DNA of 53,631 nt from Sulfurirhabdus autotrophica (GCF_004346685.1 NZ_SMCO01000022.1:1-53631); one strand, 5' to 3'. Shown: positions 1 through 9,277, numbered from the stretch's first letter. Program-made: numbers and translations. The notes: generated by a model not told the origin, from the sequence alone.

Positions 1-93
1 AAACTGAATATCGCTTTAATCATCGTCGTGATAATCTTTACCTTGGACTACTCAAATTGTTGAGACTAAACCCGCTTTAACTTCCTAAGACCC
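1..93 (+). mobile_element. IS1595-type element, 3' end fragment at left contig edge
   Basis: An open frame at 3-80 encodes the last 25 residues of a transposase; it begins TEYRFNHRRDNLY and ends LLRLNPL-stop. This resembles the C-terminus of IS1595/ISXO2-family DDE transposases, which end in an EFRFNHR-like segment. The element appears to end at 93 with CCC, the complement of a GGGTCTTAGGAAG terminal repeat, and the next gene follows 45 bp later. The same 93 bp recurs inverted at 53539-53631. The family call rests on a short C-terminal match from memory and is an inference; the repeat itself is seen directly. Confidence 0.6.
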
Positions 94-138
94 TTTGTAC
101 ATATAGCAGGCTATCTATCTGGTAAAAAGCACTCCTGT

Positions 139-1152
139 TCATAACATCTCTGGTAGCGGTCGGGCCATCCTCATATTTCCTTTTTCCCGAATTTGCATTT
201 CCTTGAGTTGCTTCCGAATGGCATCCTTCCAATGCACTTTTGCTTGATAGCCTAGTCGCATTTGGGCTGATTTGTTTGAAACTCCAGTTTCTTCCAGTAA
301 ATGAATAATGGATCGGGTAACCAGAGGCTCCCAGGGTACGACAGGGTCTAGTTTTTCCATCAGCCATGCAAAGGCGTAGGCGATGGGAAAAGGTACGCTG
401 AAGTGGGGTTCTGGATAACCGTATTCGGTATGCAAGAAGTGTATGACTTGTTTTGTGGTTGGGATTTCTGGCCCCACAATATTAAAGCTTTCATAACCTT
501 TGAGGGCTGGATTGATGGCGGCTAAGGCAAACGCCTGGCCGATGTCTTCTCCATCTATGATGGGCATGCTGGTACTGCCACCTGCTACCCACGGTACCAG
601 ATGGGTTTTGAGTCTGGGCAGCAAAATGGGGAATAATCCCAGTCCATAGTGTTCTCCGGCAAATAACCCGCAGCGCAGGTTGACCATGGTGGTTGGTCCG
701 TTCGCGTTCTGACGCATGGCATTTTCAATGGCGATGACCGAGTTGAGGTGCGGCCAGAATGCGCGAGGTTTTCCAGGTGAATTGGCATCGTGGGAGTCGT
801 CAGGCGCAGCTGCACTGGTGGTGCTGATGAATATAAACCGAGATATACCCTGTTTGATACAGGCATTCATAAGGGCAAGAGACGGTTTGAGATATAAATC
901 TTTTGAATGTTCTGCGTGCCCCCATAATGAGGTCCATGCGGCAGCATGGCAGACTGTATCCACATCTTGTAACAACGATTGGATATAAGCGGGATTACGT
1001 AAATCTCCCGTGCGCACTTCGCCGGTAAACCATGATGGTATTTTGTTTTTGTCACGACAGGCCGCAACCACTTCTACATTGTGTTGCTGCAGTGCAGCGA
1101 GAATATGACTGCCTACAAAACCGTTAGCGCCGGTTACCAGTATTTTGTTCAT
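139..1152 (-). CDS. NAD(P)-dependent epimerase/dehydratase-like protein (extended SDR, catalytic pair missing)
   Basis: This 337-residue protein has a Rossmann start with the nucleotide-binding motif TGANGFVGS at residues 7-15 and the DTVCHAAA strand typical of extended short-chain dehydrogenases. Relatives include 3-beta-hydroxysteroid dehydrogenase/isomerase-like and sugar-epimerase-like proteins. The usual catalytic YxxxK is not visible: the aligned stretch reads NSVIAIENA, so both Tyr and Lys seem replaced. It may therefore bind a cofactor without normal redox chemistry. The start has a good ribosome site (AGGA, 7 bp spacing). It lies downstream of dsrE2 but beyond a terminator-like hairpin, so read-through may be partial. 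The substrate is unknown. Confidence 0.8.
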   Translation of the reverse strand: MNKILVTGANGFVGSHILAALQQHNVEVVAACRDKNKIPSWFTGEVRTGDLRNPAYIQSLLQDVDTVCHAAAWTSLWGHAEHSKDLYLKPSLALMNACIKQGISRFIFISTTSAAAPDDSHDANSPGKPRAFWPHLNSVIAIENAMRQNANGPTTMVNLRCGLFAGEHYGLGLFPILLPRLKTHLVPWVAGGSTSMPIIDGEDIGQAFALAAINPALKGYESFNIVGPEIPTTKQVIHFLHTEYGYPEPHFSVPFPIAYAFAWLMEKLDPVVPWEPLVTRSIIHLLEETGVSNKSAQMRLGYQAKVHWKDAIRKQLKEMQIREKGNMRMARPLPEML

Positions 1153-1176
1153 ACTTCATTCCTGTTGTGATAAAAA

Positions 1177-1200
1177 ACTCCCGGAAATGTGTGCGGGAGT
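1177..1200 (-). terminator. Rho-independent terminator after the dsrE2-like gene
   Basis: The arms ACTCCCG (1177-1183) and CGGGAGT (1194-1200) pair. On the minus strand the hairpin is followed by a run of six T. It lies between the dsrE2-like gene and the SDR gene. Confidence 0.65.
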
Positions 1201-1208
1201 GGGGGGGT

Positions 1209-1841
1209 TTAGATAAACAGACTGACGTCAGACGTCTGGGCAATGGGGAGGAATGAGGCGGCACCGATGTAATCTTTTACTTCGGGGATAAATACCTCTT
1301 GATCATAACCAAAAAGATCGACTGTCATCTGGCATGCCACCATTATGACATCGGCCTCCAGGCAAAACTGCCGCAACTCTTCGACATCTGCGACGCCTAC
1401 GTTTTTGATGGTTTTTTTCATTAGGCTGGTAGCCAGATTTTCATATCCGGGTATGGCTGCCTGAACCAGATTGGGTATATTCCATTCGATGCCTCTGAAC
1501 CATTGTGGCCCAACCGGCATTTTCATGGGCATGGCGGGGTTGCCCAAGGGGCTAATTTTCAGTGAGGAAAGGTCGCGTTTGAGTAACTCCAGCCCATAAA
1601 ATGTAAAAAACAGTGAAACTTCCCAACCCAGTGCTGCGGCTGTGGACGCCAGAATAAATGGCGGGTAGGCCCAATCCAGCGTTCCTTTTGTCACGATAAT
1701 GGCCATGCTGGGCGTTTTGTTAGCAGCAATTTCCGCTAATTTCTGAGGCAGTAACTCGTCTAGTCGGGCGTTGATGATGGAATCCAGCTGATGTTGGGCG
1801 ATTTCATTCTGGATAGGCATTTGCAGGACAGGTGCATTCAT
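1209..1841 (-). CDS. DsrE2-type sulfur relay protein (DsrE/DsrF/DrsH-like family)
   Basis: The 210-residue protein has an N-terminal extension of about 45 residues and then the DsrE fold: a strand MAIIVTKGTLDWAYPP, a helix, and the signature ACQMTVDLFG near residue 171 with the conserved cysteine. DsrE2 proteins are cytoplasmic or membrane-linked sulfur carriers found with TusA and rhodanese in sulfur oxidisers, where the Cys carries persulfide sulfur. No tusA or rhodanese gene is seen next to it. Here it follows a peroxiredoxin-like gene and an unknown gene on the same strand. The start is supported by AAGGAG 7 bp upstream. The family is clear; a role in sulfane-sulfur handling is inferred from the family and from the sqr gene 8 kb away. 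Confidence 0.85.
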   Translation of the reverse strand: MNAPVLQMPIQNEIAQHQLDSIINARLDELLPQKLAEIAANKTPSMAIIVTKGTLDWAYPPFILASTAAALGWEVSLFFTFYGLELLKRDLSSLKISPLGNPAMPMKMPVGPQWFRGIEWNIPNLVQAAIPGYENLATSLMKKTIKNVGVADVEELRQFCLEADVIMVACQMTVDLFGYDQEVFIPEVKDYIGAASFLPIAQTSDVSLFI

Positions 1842-1880
1842 GATGTTTCTCCTTGTTGGTGGGTTGGGAAAAGCTGATTT

Positions 1881-2348
1881 TCAGGTTGGTGAATGAGTAG
1901 TGCTGCCAGGATGGGGAAGCAAGTTCTTCCACCAGCGTTTCCTGCCTTGCGGGATGATTTGTGGTGCGATAACTACTTCCGGGGGCATTTTGCTGATTAT
2001 CCACCCAGGCGGAATGACCTTGCCGCTTGAACCGCAGTATGCACCCAGATTGTTTGGGTCGTAGATTTCTATCAGGGTTGGTGCGTCGAAGTGATCTGTA
2101 TAAATAATGCCCAGATAGCTTTCGTCATGGTCTCGTCTCAACAATTGGTTGATCTCACCAAGTATGTGCGCAAAGCCTTCATTGGATTGTTTGTGAACGG
2201 GGATTTTCTCTCCCACGTAATATACATACCAGCCATCTTTGCGGTTTTTGAGCATGGTGGCCTGCAATGTCTCCCATTGCACCCAGCTCATGACGCCATA
2301 AAGTGTTCCATTCAAGGTTTCAGTAAAGGTATTCATATTCATCACCAC
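1881..2348 (-). CDS. Hypothetical protein between peroxiredoxin-like and DsrE2 genes
   Basis: This 155-residue soluble protein has no signal peptide or membrane segment. Visible features are an aromatic-rich N-terminal part (GWYVYYVGEK near residue 40), an acidic middle with a DHFDAPTLIEIYDPNN stretch near residues 83-98, a single Cys in AYCGSSG, and a basic, Pro/Trp-rich tail. I do not recognise the family. Its start overlaps the end of the peroxiredoxin-like gene by 7 bp, so the two are almost certainly co-translated, and dsrE2 follows 39 bp later. This suggests a role in the same redox or sulfur process (inference). An alternative start a few codons later is possible (MNMNTF). Confidence 0.7.
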   Translation of the reverse strand: MVMNMNTFTETLNGTLYGVMSWVQWETLQATMLKNRKDGWYVYYVGEKIPVHKQSNEGFAHILGEINQLLRRDHDESYLGIIYTDHFDAPTLIEIYDPNNLGAYCGSSGKVIPPGWIISKMPPEVVIAPQIIPQGRKRWWKNLLPHPGSTTHSPT

Positions 2349-2920
2349 GCACCCATATTTTCTGATTGTAAAAATGAAGGTTCAATTTCAAGAAACGAAT
2401 ATATTTCCTCGATAGGGAGGTGGTCGCCGATATCTGAACCATAAAATGCGCGATATATGGTTTGTTCGGGGGTGATGAGAAAGTCTGCCGGGAGCGTTGC
2501 CTTGTCGCCATCCATTTTACCAGGCCAAAAACCTTCTCCAATCACAGCGTGAAATACCATGGGGAGTTTCAATGCAAAAGCCTTTCCAAACCCCAGCCAG
2601 GAAGAGGTGACGCCGTATCGCTGATAAACCGCATGGGAAGGATCTGCAATGATGGGAAAAGGGGCGTCTTGCTTACCGACATATTCTCGAATGCGCTCAG
2701 CTGGCGATTGAAAAAAGGCCAGCATGGATAATCCCTTGGCTTCAAAAGCTGGGAAACGCTGGATTAATTCATGCACTCTGAGGTTGCACAAAGGGCAAGA
2801 TGCGTAGCGATAAAAGGAAATCATCAACTTCCTGCCAGCGTAATCAGCAAGGCTGATAGGGGTGCCGTAGATATCCTTAACCTGAAAATCAATGGCTTGC
2901 TGTCCTTCCTGGTGTTTCAT
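2342..2920 (-). CDS. Peroxiredoxin-like thioredoxin-fold protein (AhpC/TSA superfamily)
   Basis: The 192-residue protein has the AhpC/TSA layout: QAIDFQVKDIYGTPISLADY near the N-terminus, the strand KLMISFYRYASCPLC, then LRVHELIQRFPAF. The active-site region is SCPLC (residues 42-46), a CxxC of thioredoxin type rather than the PxxxTxxC of a classical peroxiredoxin. It may therefore be a thiol-disulfide or peroxide reductase; the exact reaction cannot be told. It is the first gene of the operon with the unknown gene and dsrE2, divergent from acnB. No signal peptide is visible, so it is probably cytoplasmic. Confidence 0.8.
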   Translation of the reverse strand: MKHQEGQQAIDFQVKDIYGTPISLADYAGRKLMISFYRYASCPLCNLRVHELIQRFPAFEAKGLSMLAFFQSPAERIREYVGKQDAPFPIIADPSHAVYQRYGVTSSWLGFGKAFALKLPMVFHAVIGEGFWPGKMDGDKATLPADFLITPEQTIYRAFYGSDIGDHLPIEEIYSFLEIEPSFLQSENMGAW

Positions 2921-3104
2921 GGTGGTGGCTCCAGCGAGGTGATAATTCAGAATAATACATACGTATGACTTTTACAAGAAATAATATTTATTTATGAATA
3001 AAAAGCGTTTAAGCAGATATAAAAATTCTTAAAGGCGTTGTATAAGCAAATCCTGTTTGTCATGATGCTATAATTGACGTTTTCGAATAATTTGAGATTT
3101 CGAC
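2921..3104. promoter_or_regulatory. Divergent promoter region between the peroxiredoxin-like gene and acnB
   Basis: This AT-rich spacer holds a perfect 10-bp palindrome CATACGTATG at 2958-2967, close to the start of the minus-strand operon, which could be an operator. On the plus strand TATAAT at 3069-3074 is a perfect -10 hexamer about 30 bp before the acnB start. No convincing -35 hexamer is found at 16-18 bp spacing. The regulator is unknown. Confidence 0.4.
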
Positions 3105-5666
3105 ATGCTAGAAGCTTACCGTGCCCATGTTGCTGAACGCGCTGCTCTAGGGCTGCCACCCTTGCCACTGAACGCAGAACAAACCGCTGCGCTCGTAGAA
3201 CTCGTAAAGAATCCTCCTGCTGGCGAGGGGGATTTCCTGCTTGATTTACTGGAAAACAGAGTGCCGCCAGGTGTTGATCAGGCCGCCTATGTAAAAGCAG
3301 CGTTTCTGGTGGATATCGCTAAAGGCAATGCCGAATCTCCCTTAGTGTGCAAGCAACATGCAGTTGAAGTGCTGGGTACAATGCTCGGTGGCTACAATGT
3401 GGCCACACTGGTTGAATTGCTGGATGATGCGACTTTGGCCCCGGATGCTGTTCAGGCACTGTCCCACACCGCTCTGGTATTTGACGCATTTCATGATGTA
3501 GATGAAAAAATGAAGGCGGGAAATGTACACGCCAAAGAGCTCATGCAATCCTGGGCGAATGCGGAATGGTTTACCCGTAAACCGGCTCTGGCAGAATCCA
3601 TTCAAACCGTGGTTTTCAAAGTCCCTGGTGAAACCAATACAGATGACCTTTCCCCTGCACAGGAAGCCTGGTCCAGGCCAGACATTCCCCTGCACGCTAA
3701 AGCCATGCTGGTCAGCAAAATACCGGATGGCTTGCAGACCATTGAAAAGCTCAAGGAAAAAGGATTGCCTTTAGCTTATGTAGGTGATGTGGTGGGTACT
3801 GGCTCTTCACGCAAATCAGCCATTAACTCGGTGCAGTGGTATATGGGGCAGGATATTCCTCATGTACCTGGCAAGCGTACCGGCGGAATTGTGCTGGGTA
3901 CCAAAATTGCACCTATATTTTTTAACACGGCTGAAGATTCCGGCGCTTTGCCTATTCAGTGTGATGTATCTGCTATGAATACAGGGGATGAGGTAACCAT
4001 TTATCCATTCAAGGGTGAAGTCCATGATGCGACTGGTAAGGTAATCAGTACATTCAAGATGGAACCTGAGACACTGCCGGACGAAATCCGTGCAGGTGGG
4101 CGTATTCCTCTTATAATCGGCCGAGGCCTGACAGCAAGAGCGCGCGAAGCGTTGGATATGCCGGTTTCTGATTTGTTTATTCAGCCGGCTATGCCAAAAG
4201 ATACGGGTAAAGGTTTTACGCTGGCGCAAAAAATGGTCGGACGTGCTTGCGGAGTTCAAGGAGTGCGCCCAGGCACTTACTGTGAGCCAAAAATGGCAAC
4301 AGTGGGATCGCAAGACACAACCGGCGCTATGACCCGTGATGAATTGAAAGAACTGGCTTGTCTGGGTTTTTCAGCTGACCTGGTGATGCAGAGTTTCTGT
4401 CACACAGCCGCTTATCCCAAGCCAGTGGACATTACCTTGCAACACGAATTGCCTGACTTCATTTCCTCACGGGGTGGCGTATCGTTAAAACCGGGTGATG
4501 GCGTGATACATTCCTGGCTGAATCGTATGCTGCTGCCTGACACCGTTGGAACCGGTGGCGACTCTCATACCCGTTTCCCTATTGGTATTTCTTTTCCGGC
4601 AGGATCCGGCCTGGTGGCATTTGCCGCAGCAATGGGTGTGATGCCGCTGGATATGGCTGAATCTGTACTGGTGCGCTTCAAAGGTGAGATGCAACCAGGG
4701 ATTACACTGCGTGATCTGGTTAACGCCATTCCCTATGCGGCAATACAGAAAGGCGAACTGACAACCGGAAAACAGGGTAAAAAGAATGTATTCAATGGCC
4801 GCATTCTCGAAATCGAAGGATTGCCGAACCTGAAGGTAGAGCAGGCATTTGAGTTTTCTGATGCCTCAGCTGAGCGTTCTGCAAACGGTTGTACGGTACG
4901 GTTAAACAAAGAGCCGATTATCGAGTATTTGAATTCTAACATCGTGCTTCTGGAACATCTGATCGACAAAGGCTACGCTGATCCACGCACATTGCAGAGA
5001 CGTATTGATGCCATGAAAGCCTGGCTGGATAAACCGGACTTGCTGGAACCGGATGCCGATGCGGAATACGCTTACGTGCTGGAAATTGATTTGAACGAAA
5101 TCAAAGAGCCACTGGTTGCCTGCCCTAATGATCCAGATGATATCAAGCCGCTTTCAGCCGTGGTGGGTGACAAGATTGATGAAGTGTTCATTGGCAGCTG
5201 TATGACCAATATAGGTCATTACCGTGCAGCCGGTAAAGTGCTGGAAGATGCTGGTTTGATCCCCACGCGGTTATGGATTGCGCCGCCTACCCGTATGGAT
5301 GAAGCAGAACTGCGCGAAGAAGGTATCTACGCCATATTTGGCCGAGCAGGCGCGCGAACTGAAGTGCCCGGATGCTCCCTGTGTATGGGCAATCAGGCTC
5401 GGGTTGAAGATGGCGCGACGGTGTTTTCTACCAGTACGCGTAATTTTGATAATCGTATGGGCAAGAACGCAAATGTTTATCTGGGTTCCGCAGAATTGGC
5501 GGCCGTATGCGCCAAATTGGGTCGTATCCCAAGCGTGGAAGAGTATTTGGCGATTGTGCAGGACAAGATTGCGCCTTTGGCGGATAATATCTATCGTTAT
5601 CTGAATTTTGATCGAATGGGGCAGTATATCCGCACGGGGAAAGTAATTTCTGTCGTGCAGGCTTGA
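3105..5666 (+). CDS. acnB: Aconitate hydratase B (bifunctional aconitase/2-methylisocitrate dehydratase)
   Basis: The 853-residue protein matches AcnB over its whole length (E. coli AcnB is 865). It starts [21 protein letters not shown], the HEAT-like N-terminal domain of AcnB, followed by the swivel domain and then domains 1-3, the reverse of AcnA order. The [4Fe-4S] ligands are visible as Cys699 ([15 protein letters not shown]) and Cys757/Cys760 (GCSLCMGNQ). It interconverts citrate and isocitrate in the TCA cycle and often 2-methylisocitrate as well. icd lies about 11 kb away. A perfect TATAAT sits just upstream. Confidence 0.97.
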   Translation: MLEAYRAHVAERAALGLPPLPLNAEQTAALVELVKNPPAGEGDFLLDLLENRVPPGVDQAAYVKAAFLVDIAKGNAESPLVCKQHAVEVLGTMLGGYNVATLVELLDDATLAPDAVQALSHTALVFDAFHDVDEKMKAGNVHAKELMQSWANAEWFTRKPALAESIQTVVFKVPGETNTDDLSPAQEAWSRPDIPLHAKAMLVSKIPDGLQTIEKLKEKGLPLAYVGDVVGTGSSRKSAINSVQWYMGQDIPHVPGKRTGGIVLGTKIAPIFFNTAEDSGALPIQCDVSAMNTGDEVTIYPFKGEVHDATGKVISTFKMEPETLPDEIRAGGRIPLIIGRGLTARAREALDMPVSDLFIQPAMPKDTGKGFTLAQKMVGRACGVQGVRPGTYCEPKMATVGSQDTTGAMTRDELKELACLGFSADLVMQSFCHTAAYPKPVDITLQHELPDFISSRGGVSLKPGDGVIHSWLNRMLLPDTVGTGGDSHTRFPIGISFPAGSGLVAFAAAMGVMPLDMAESVLVRFKGEMQPGITLRDLVNAIPYAAIQKGELTTGKQGKKNVFNGRILEIEGLPNLKVEQAFEFSDASAERSANGCTVRLNKEPIIEYLNSNIVLLEHLIDKGYADPRTLQRRIDAMKAWLDKPDLLEPDADAEYAYVLEIDLNEIKEPLVACPNDPDDIKPLSAVVGDKIDEVFIGSCMTNIGHYRAAGKVLEDAGLIPTRLWIAPPTRMDEAELREEGIYAIFGRAGARTEVPGCSLCMGNQARVEDGATVFSTSTRNFDNRMGKNANVYLGSAELAAVCAKLGRIPSVEEYLAIVQDKIAPLADNIYRYLNFDRMGQYIRTGKVISVVQA

Positions 5667-5760
5667 TTTTACTGCAAAAAAATTCATGCGGGTTTGCAGT
5701 GTATATGATATTGTCTTGCCCTCGCGAGTAAATTTTATTTAATTGAGTTAGAGAAACACT

Positions 5761-6369
5761 ATGAAATTAATCGGCTCCCTTTCCAGCCCATTTGTACGCA
5801 AAGTCCGTATTGTATTGGCTGAAAAACGTATTGAATGTGAGTTGATGGTCGACATTCCATGGACACCAGATACCCAGGTGCCTGAATTTAACCCCTTGGG
5901 GAAAGTGCCGGTTCTGGTAATGGATGATGGGTCTACGTTATTTGATTCGCGCGTCATCGTAGAGTATCTGGACACACTGACTCCTGTAAGTCGCCTGATA
6001 CCGGAAGATGCCCGTCCACGCACCAGCGTGAAACGCTGGGAAGCCCTTGCAGATGGTATTTGCGACGCAGCTGCGACTATTTTTCTGGAAAAAAAGCGGC
6101 CTGAAGTGCAGCAAAATGCTGACTGGTTAGTACGCCAAGAGCAGAAGATTTTTCGCGGCCTGGAAGCGATGTCAGAAGAACTGGGTGAAAAGAATTGGTG
6201 CTTCGGGGAGTTTTACTCTCTAGCTGATGTGGTTGTCGGGTGCGCGTTAGGTTATCTGGATTTCAGATTCCCGGAAATTAAATGGCGAGAAGCCCACCCT
6301 AATCTGGAAAAGCTGGCAGAAAAACTGGCAGGAAAACCGGCTTTTAAAGATACCTTGCCGGTAGCTTAA
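5761..6369 (+). CDS. yibF: Glutathione S-transferase family protein, YibF type
   Basis: At 202 residues it has the same length as E. coli YibF and the same architecture. The N-terminal thioredoxin-like domain starts KLIGSLSSPFVRKVRI and contains the conserved NPLGKVPVL loop with the cis-Pro, then DSRVIVEYL, the glutathione-binding Ser/Glu region. The all-helical C-terminal domain carries KRWEALADGICDA and FSLADVVVGCALGYLDFR-like features. The physiological substrate of YibF-type GSTs is not established. It lies 94 bp after acnB on the same strand and may be co-transcribed; a 5'-ACTGCAAA/TTTGCAGT hairpin at 5672-5701 sits between them without a T-run. Confidence 0.85.
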   Translation: MKLIGSLSSPFVRKVRIVLAEKRIECELMVDIPWTPDTQVPEFNPLGKVPVLVMDDGSTLFDSRVIVEYLDTLTPVSRLIPEDARPRTSVKRWEALADGICDAAATIFLEKKRPEVQQNADWLVRQEQKIFRGLEAMSEELGEKNWCFGEFYSLADVVVGCALGYLDFRFPEIKWREAHPNLEKLAEKLAGKPAFKDTLPVA

Positions 6370-6383
6370 TGCAGTTAAAGCAC

Positions 6384-6426
6384 AGGATTAAACTTGAGTA
6401 ATTTGCTGTAAATGAAGTTTAGTCCT
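6384..6426. terminator. Hairpin between convergent yibF and mnmA genes
   Basis: AGGATTAAACTT (6384-6395) pairs with AAGTTTAGTCCT (6415-6426), a 12-bp stem with one G-T pair and a 19-nt loop. There is no T-run on either side, so termination is only suggested by its place between convergent genes. Confidence 0.35.
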
Positions 6427-6432
6427 GGCTTA

Positions 6433-7497
6433 CTACAGAATTATCCCGCCTCCCAAACATACTTCACTTTCGTAGATCACCACTGATTGCCCCGGCGTTA
6501 CTGCCCATTGCGGTTGTGCAAATGCCATGTCACAGATTGCACTATCTACCTGGGAAATGCAGCAAGGTGCATCTGCCTGACGATAACGGGTTTTAGCACC
6601 ATATACCCATTTGGGGTGCGGCAGCTTTCCGCTAATCCAGTTTAAATCCTGCGCTTTAAGCGAACTTTTATAGAGCATTGGATGGTCATGCCCTTGAACC
6701 ACAATCAGTATGTTGCGGTCCATATCTTTACCACCCACGAACCAGGGTTCTCCTTGACCGCCAATGCCTAAACCCTGCCTTTGGCCTATGGTGTAATACA
6801 TCAAACCCTCATGCTTGCCCACGACCTTGCCTTCCGGCGTCTGCATTTCTCCCGGTTCTTTCGGCAAATACTGGCTCAGAAACTCCCGAAATGGACGTTC
6901 GCCAATGAAGCAGATACCCGTGCTGTCTTTCTTTGCGAAATTGGGGAGTCCAGCCTGTTCTGCAATCACGCGCACGTCACGCTTGTAGATATTGCCAAGC
7001 GGGAATAATGATTTGGAGAGTTGGGCCTGATTGAGGCGATACAGAAAATAGCTCTGATCTTTGGTACCATCCTCCGCTTTGAGAAGCTGAAATAAACCCT
7101 CTTTTTCTTGTACGCGCGCGTAATGACCAGTGGCTATACAGTCGGCACCCAGACTGAGGGCATGTTCCAGAAAAGCCTTGAATTTGATCTCGGAGTTGCA
7201 CAGAACGTCGGGATTGGGTGTGCGACCCGCCTGATATTCACTTAAAAAATAACTGAAAACACGGTCTTTGTATTCTTTGGCAAAATTAACGGCTTCAACA
7301 TCAATACCGATTTTTTCCGAGACGGCCAGCACATCCATGAAATCCTGCTTTACCGGGCAGTACTCATCAGTATCGTCATCTTCCCAGTTTTTCATGAACA
7401 GCCCGACAACATCATGCCCTTGCTGCTTCAGCAACAAGGCTGCAACAGCCGAATCTACGCCACCAGACATGCCGACAACGATGCGTTTTTTAGACAT
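6433..7497 (-). CDS. mnmA: tRNA-specific 2-thiouridylase MnmA
   Basis: The 354-residue enzyme makes the s2 group of 2-thiouridine at tRNA wobble position 34, using ATP and sulfur from the Tus relay or IscS. The PP-loop SGGVDS is at residues 11-16. The catalytic cysteines are Cys100 ([12 protein letters not shown]) and Cys196 ([11 protein letters not shown]). The protein ends CLGGGIIL as is typical. The open frame extends 21 codons further upstream, but GGGAG lies 8 bp before the ATG at 7497, which gives the conserved [13 protein letters not shown] start, so that start was chosen. It overlaps the end of the preceding gene by 8 bp and closes the marC-nudJ-unknown-mnmA operon. Confidence 0.96.
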   Translation of the reverse strand: MSKKRIVVGMSGGVDSAVAALLLKQQGHDVVGLFMKNWEDDDTDEYCPVKQDFMDVLAVSEKIGIDVEAVNFAKEYKDRVFSYFLSEYQAGRTPNPDVLCNSEIKFKAFLEHALSLGADCIATGHYARVQEKEGLFQLLKAEDGTKDQSYFLYRLNQAQLSKSLFPLGNIYKRDVRVIAEQAGLPNFAKKDSTGICFIGERPFREFLSQYLPKEPGEMQTPEGKVVGKHEGLMYYTIGQRQGLGIGGQGEPWFVGGKDMDRNILIVVQGHDHPMLYKSSLKAQDLNWISGKLPHPKWVYGAKTRYRQADAPCCISQVDSAICDMAFAQPQWAVTPGQSVVIYESEVCLGGGIIL

Positions 7498-8035
7498 TGG
7501 GTGATGCTCCCTGCATCCAGTCGTTAAGGTCGAAAATTGCCGCAGGCTGGCCATTATCAAAAAACCAGGAATCGACTACAAATTTATGTTGATCTTTTTT
7601 TTCTTCAATCTGTGCGGCCCAATGTTCATTTACGAGCCATGGCGCGCGCTTGACAGGGGAGAGTACTTGATGGAATTTCAATAATCCGATTTTTTGCATT
7701 AATAGCAGATAGCTGGTTGTATTGGTTGAATGATCAATGCAATCCATCCTGCCGTCAACGCCATCATCATTTATATTGCCGCCTTTATCCTGAAATGTCG
7801 GGGTTTGCTCCCCTGCAAAACTTTCCAGCAGGCCTATGGCTTTGCTAATGGCGTTCCTTTCTGATGGTGCGTCAGGTAGCTTAGCGAAAAGTGCTTTAAT
7901 GTGATTTAGTTGTGATTTTGAGAACGAAACTTTCTCCTGAACGGCACAACTGTAGTTATAACAAATATAAATGTCTTCGGCTACAACTGGCGTGCTAAAG
8001 AGTAAAACAAAAAGAAAAATGAAAGGCAACCGCAT
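7490..8035 (-). CDS. Exported protein, possible transglutaminase-like cysteine peptidase fold
   Basis: The 181-residue protein has a clear signal peptide ([17 protein letters not shown], cleavage near residue 19), so it should act in the periplasm. Two cysteines, Cys25 and Cys30, follow the cleavage site. I do not recognise a named family. A plausible papain-like/transglutaminase triad can be read: Cys99 at the head of a helix ([16 protein letters not shown]), His138 in EHWAAQIEE and Asp155 in [11 protein letters not shown]. The order and spacing fit, but this is inference. It starts 4 bp after nudJ and overlaps mnmA by 8 bp, so it is part of that operon. Confidence 0.75.
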   Translation of the reverse strand: MRLPFIFLFVLLFSTPVVAEDIYICYNYSCAVQEKVSFSKSQLNHIKALFAKLPDAPSERNAISKAIGLLESFAGEQTPTFQDKGGNINDDGVDGRMDCIDHSTNTTSYLLLMQKIGLLKFHQVLSPVKRAPWLVNEHWAAQIEEKKDQHKFVVDSWFFDNGQPAAIFDLNDWMQGASPNV

Positions 8036-8039
8036 GAAA

Positions 8040-8486
8040 TTATTCGTAATGAGTCAAAATGTCCAGGGAGTAACGTTTTCCAGCTAGGTAATCTTCTATG
8101 CAATTAAGCACCAGCGGGCTGCGAAACTGCGCTGTCATGCCCCGGATTTCATCCAGAGGCAGCCAGGCGGCCCGGATTATTCCCTTGTCCAGTACTCTGT
8201 CAGCTTCATGTTGGGTAACGCTGCCGATAAATGCAAAGCGAAGGTAAGTGACCCCTTTGCGTGGGTGCGTCCAACGGTAAATACCTAACAAAGATTCCGG
8301 TTTGAAATGGTAGGCAGTTTCTTCAAGTGTTTCCCGGATCGCAGCATTTAACAGGGATTCGTTTGGTTCCAAATGACCAGCTGGCTGGTTGAACTGAATA
8401 CCTTCCGAAGTGTTTTCTTCAACCATCAGAAACTGGCCATCATTCTCGATGACAGCAGCAACCGTGACATTTGGCTTCCAGATCAT
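8040..8486 (-). CDS. nudJ: NUDIX hydrolase, NudJ-like phosphatase
   Basis: This 148-residue protein has a Nudix box from Gly37 (GHLEPNE, then RETLEETAY to residue 59), with Ala in place of the last conserved Gly. The metal-binding REXXEE glutamates are present. The start MIWKPNVTVAAVIENDGQFL and the RWTHPRKGVTYLRFAF segment match E. coli NudJ (YmfB), which hydrolyses nucleoside tri- and diphosphates and HMP-PP. In E. coli nudJ is also next to mnmA and close to rluE and icd; here mnmA is in the same operon and rluE/icd are 10 kb away. The function is well supported by family and context. Confidence 0.88.
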   Translation of the reverse strand: MIWKPNVTVAAVIENDGQFLMVEENTSEGIQFNQPAGHLEPNESLLNAAIRETLEETAYHFKPESLLGIYRWTHPRKGVTYLRFAFIGSVTQHEADRVLDKGIIRAAWLPLDEIRGMTAQFRSPLVLNCIEDYLAGKRYSLDILTHYE

Positions 8487-8520
8487 AATGCTTTTCTAGT
8501 GAAAAAGCGCATTGTACAGG

Positions 8521-9156
8521 CTAGATCAATTTTGGGAAAAGTTCTCCCAGCCCTTTTGCAATAAATTCTACTGCCATTGCGGCCAGAATCAGTCCCATCA
8601 AGCGAGTGACAATATTGATGCCTGTTGTACCAAATTTATTGGTAATCCGCACGGAAAGCAGAAAAATTCCCCATACCAGCAGTGAGATCAGCAAGATGGG
8701 GAGAATTAATTTAGTGTGGCCAATAAAACCACTTTTAACGTGATGTGCCGCAATAATGACACTACTGATGGCGCCTGGCCCTGCCAGCAGTGGAATGCCG
8801 AGCGGAACTACCCCCACAGCCTGCTTTTCAGCAGCCTCTTCTGCTTCTTCAGGTGTTTGCCGGATTAAGCTATCCTTCGCTTGCAACATGGAAATTGCCA
8901 GCAATAAAATGAGAATACCCCCTCCAACCAGAAACGAAGATATGCTGATGCTGAAAAAATCCAGTATGCGTTCACCCAGGAATAGTGAAACAAATAGAAC
9001 GCTGAAAACCGTGATAGCCACCGTTCTGGCGGTTCTTGCGCGCTCCTGATTTGTCCAGCCACGGGTGGCGCTAATGAAAATGGGAATGCCGCCAATCGGG
9101 TTGACGATGGCAAGTAAGCCAATGGTCGTTTTAAAGAGGTCGCTCCATTCGTGCAT
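8521..9156 (-). CDS. MarC family integral membrane protein
   Basis: The 211-residue protein has about six hydrophobic segments and the MarC hallmarks: NPIGGIPIFIS at residues 19-29, RTAVTVFSVLFVSLFLGE-like second segment, a central LAGPGAISSVI segment, and the C-terminal TRLMGLILAAMAVEF helix followed by GL. MarC (UPF0056) proteins are inner-membrane proteins of uncertain function; an earlier proposed role in antibiotic resistance was not confirmed. It is 34 bp upstream of nudJ and probably the first gene of that operon. Confidence 0.92.
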   Translation of the reverse strand: MHEWSDLFKTTIGLLAIVNPIGGIPIFISATRGWTNQERARTARTVAITVFSVLFVSLFLGERILDFFSISISSFLVGGGILILLLAISMLQAKDSLIRQTPEEAEEAAEKQAVGVVPLGIPLLAGPGAISSVIIAAHHVKSGFIGHTKLILPILLISLLVWGIFLLSVRITNKFGTTGINIVTRLMGLILAAMAVEFIAKGLGELFPKLI

Positions 9157-9246
9157 AGTTCGTGATTATTCTAGATGAGAGTCGTAAAGAGGGTATTGTA
9201 CTGCTGACCGGGATATGCAGGTAAATAATGCTGGAACAACGGGAAT

Positions 9247-9277
9247 AAAAAAAGCAGGACTAAGTCCTGCTTTTTTA
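9247..9277 (-). terminator. Bidirectional-looking terminator after the Ala-rich protein gene
   Basis: AGCAGGAC and GTCCTGCT pair around a TAA loop, flanked by A-runs on one side and T-runs on the other. It lies just downstream of the minus-strand gene at 9295-9543 and can act in that direction. Confidence 0.8.

Noticed and set aside
77-367. Open frame of 96 codons on the minus strand at the left edge
   Set aside because: It overlaps the SDR gene in another frame, runs into the IS end and resembles no family.
5672-5701. Possible terminator between acnB and yibF
   Set aside because: ACTGCAAA/TTTGCAGT can pair, but the loop is 14 nt and no T-run follows, so read-through is likely.
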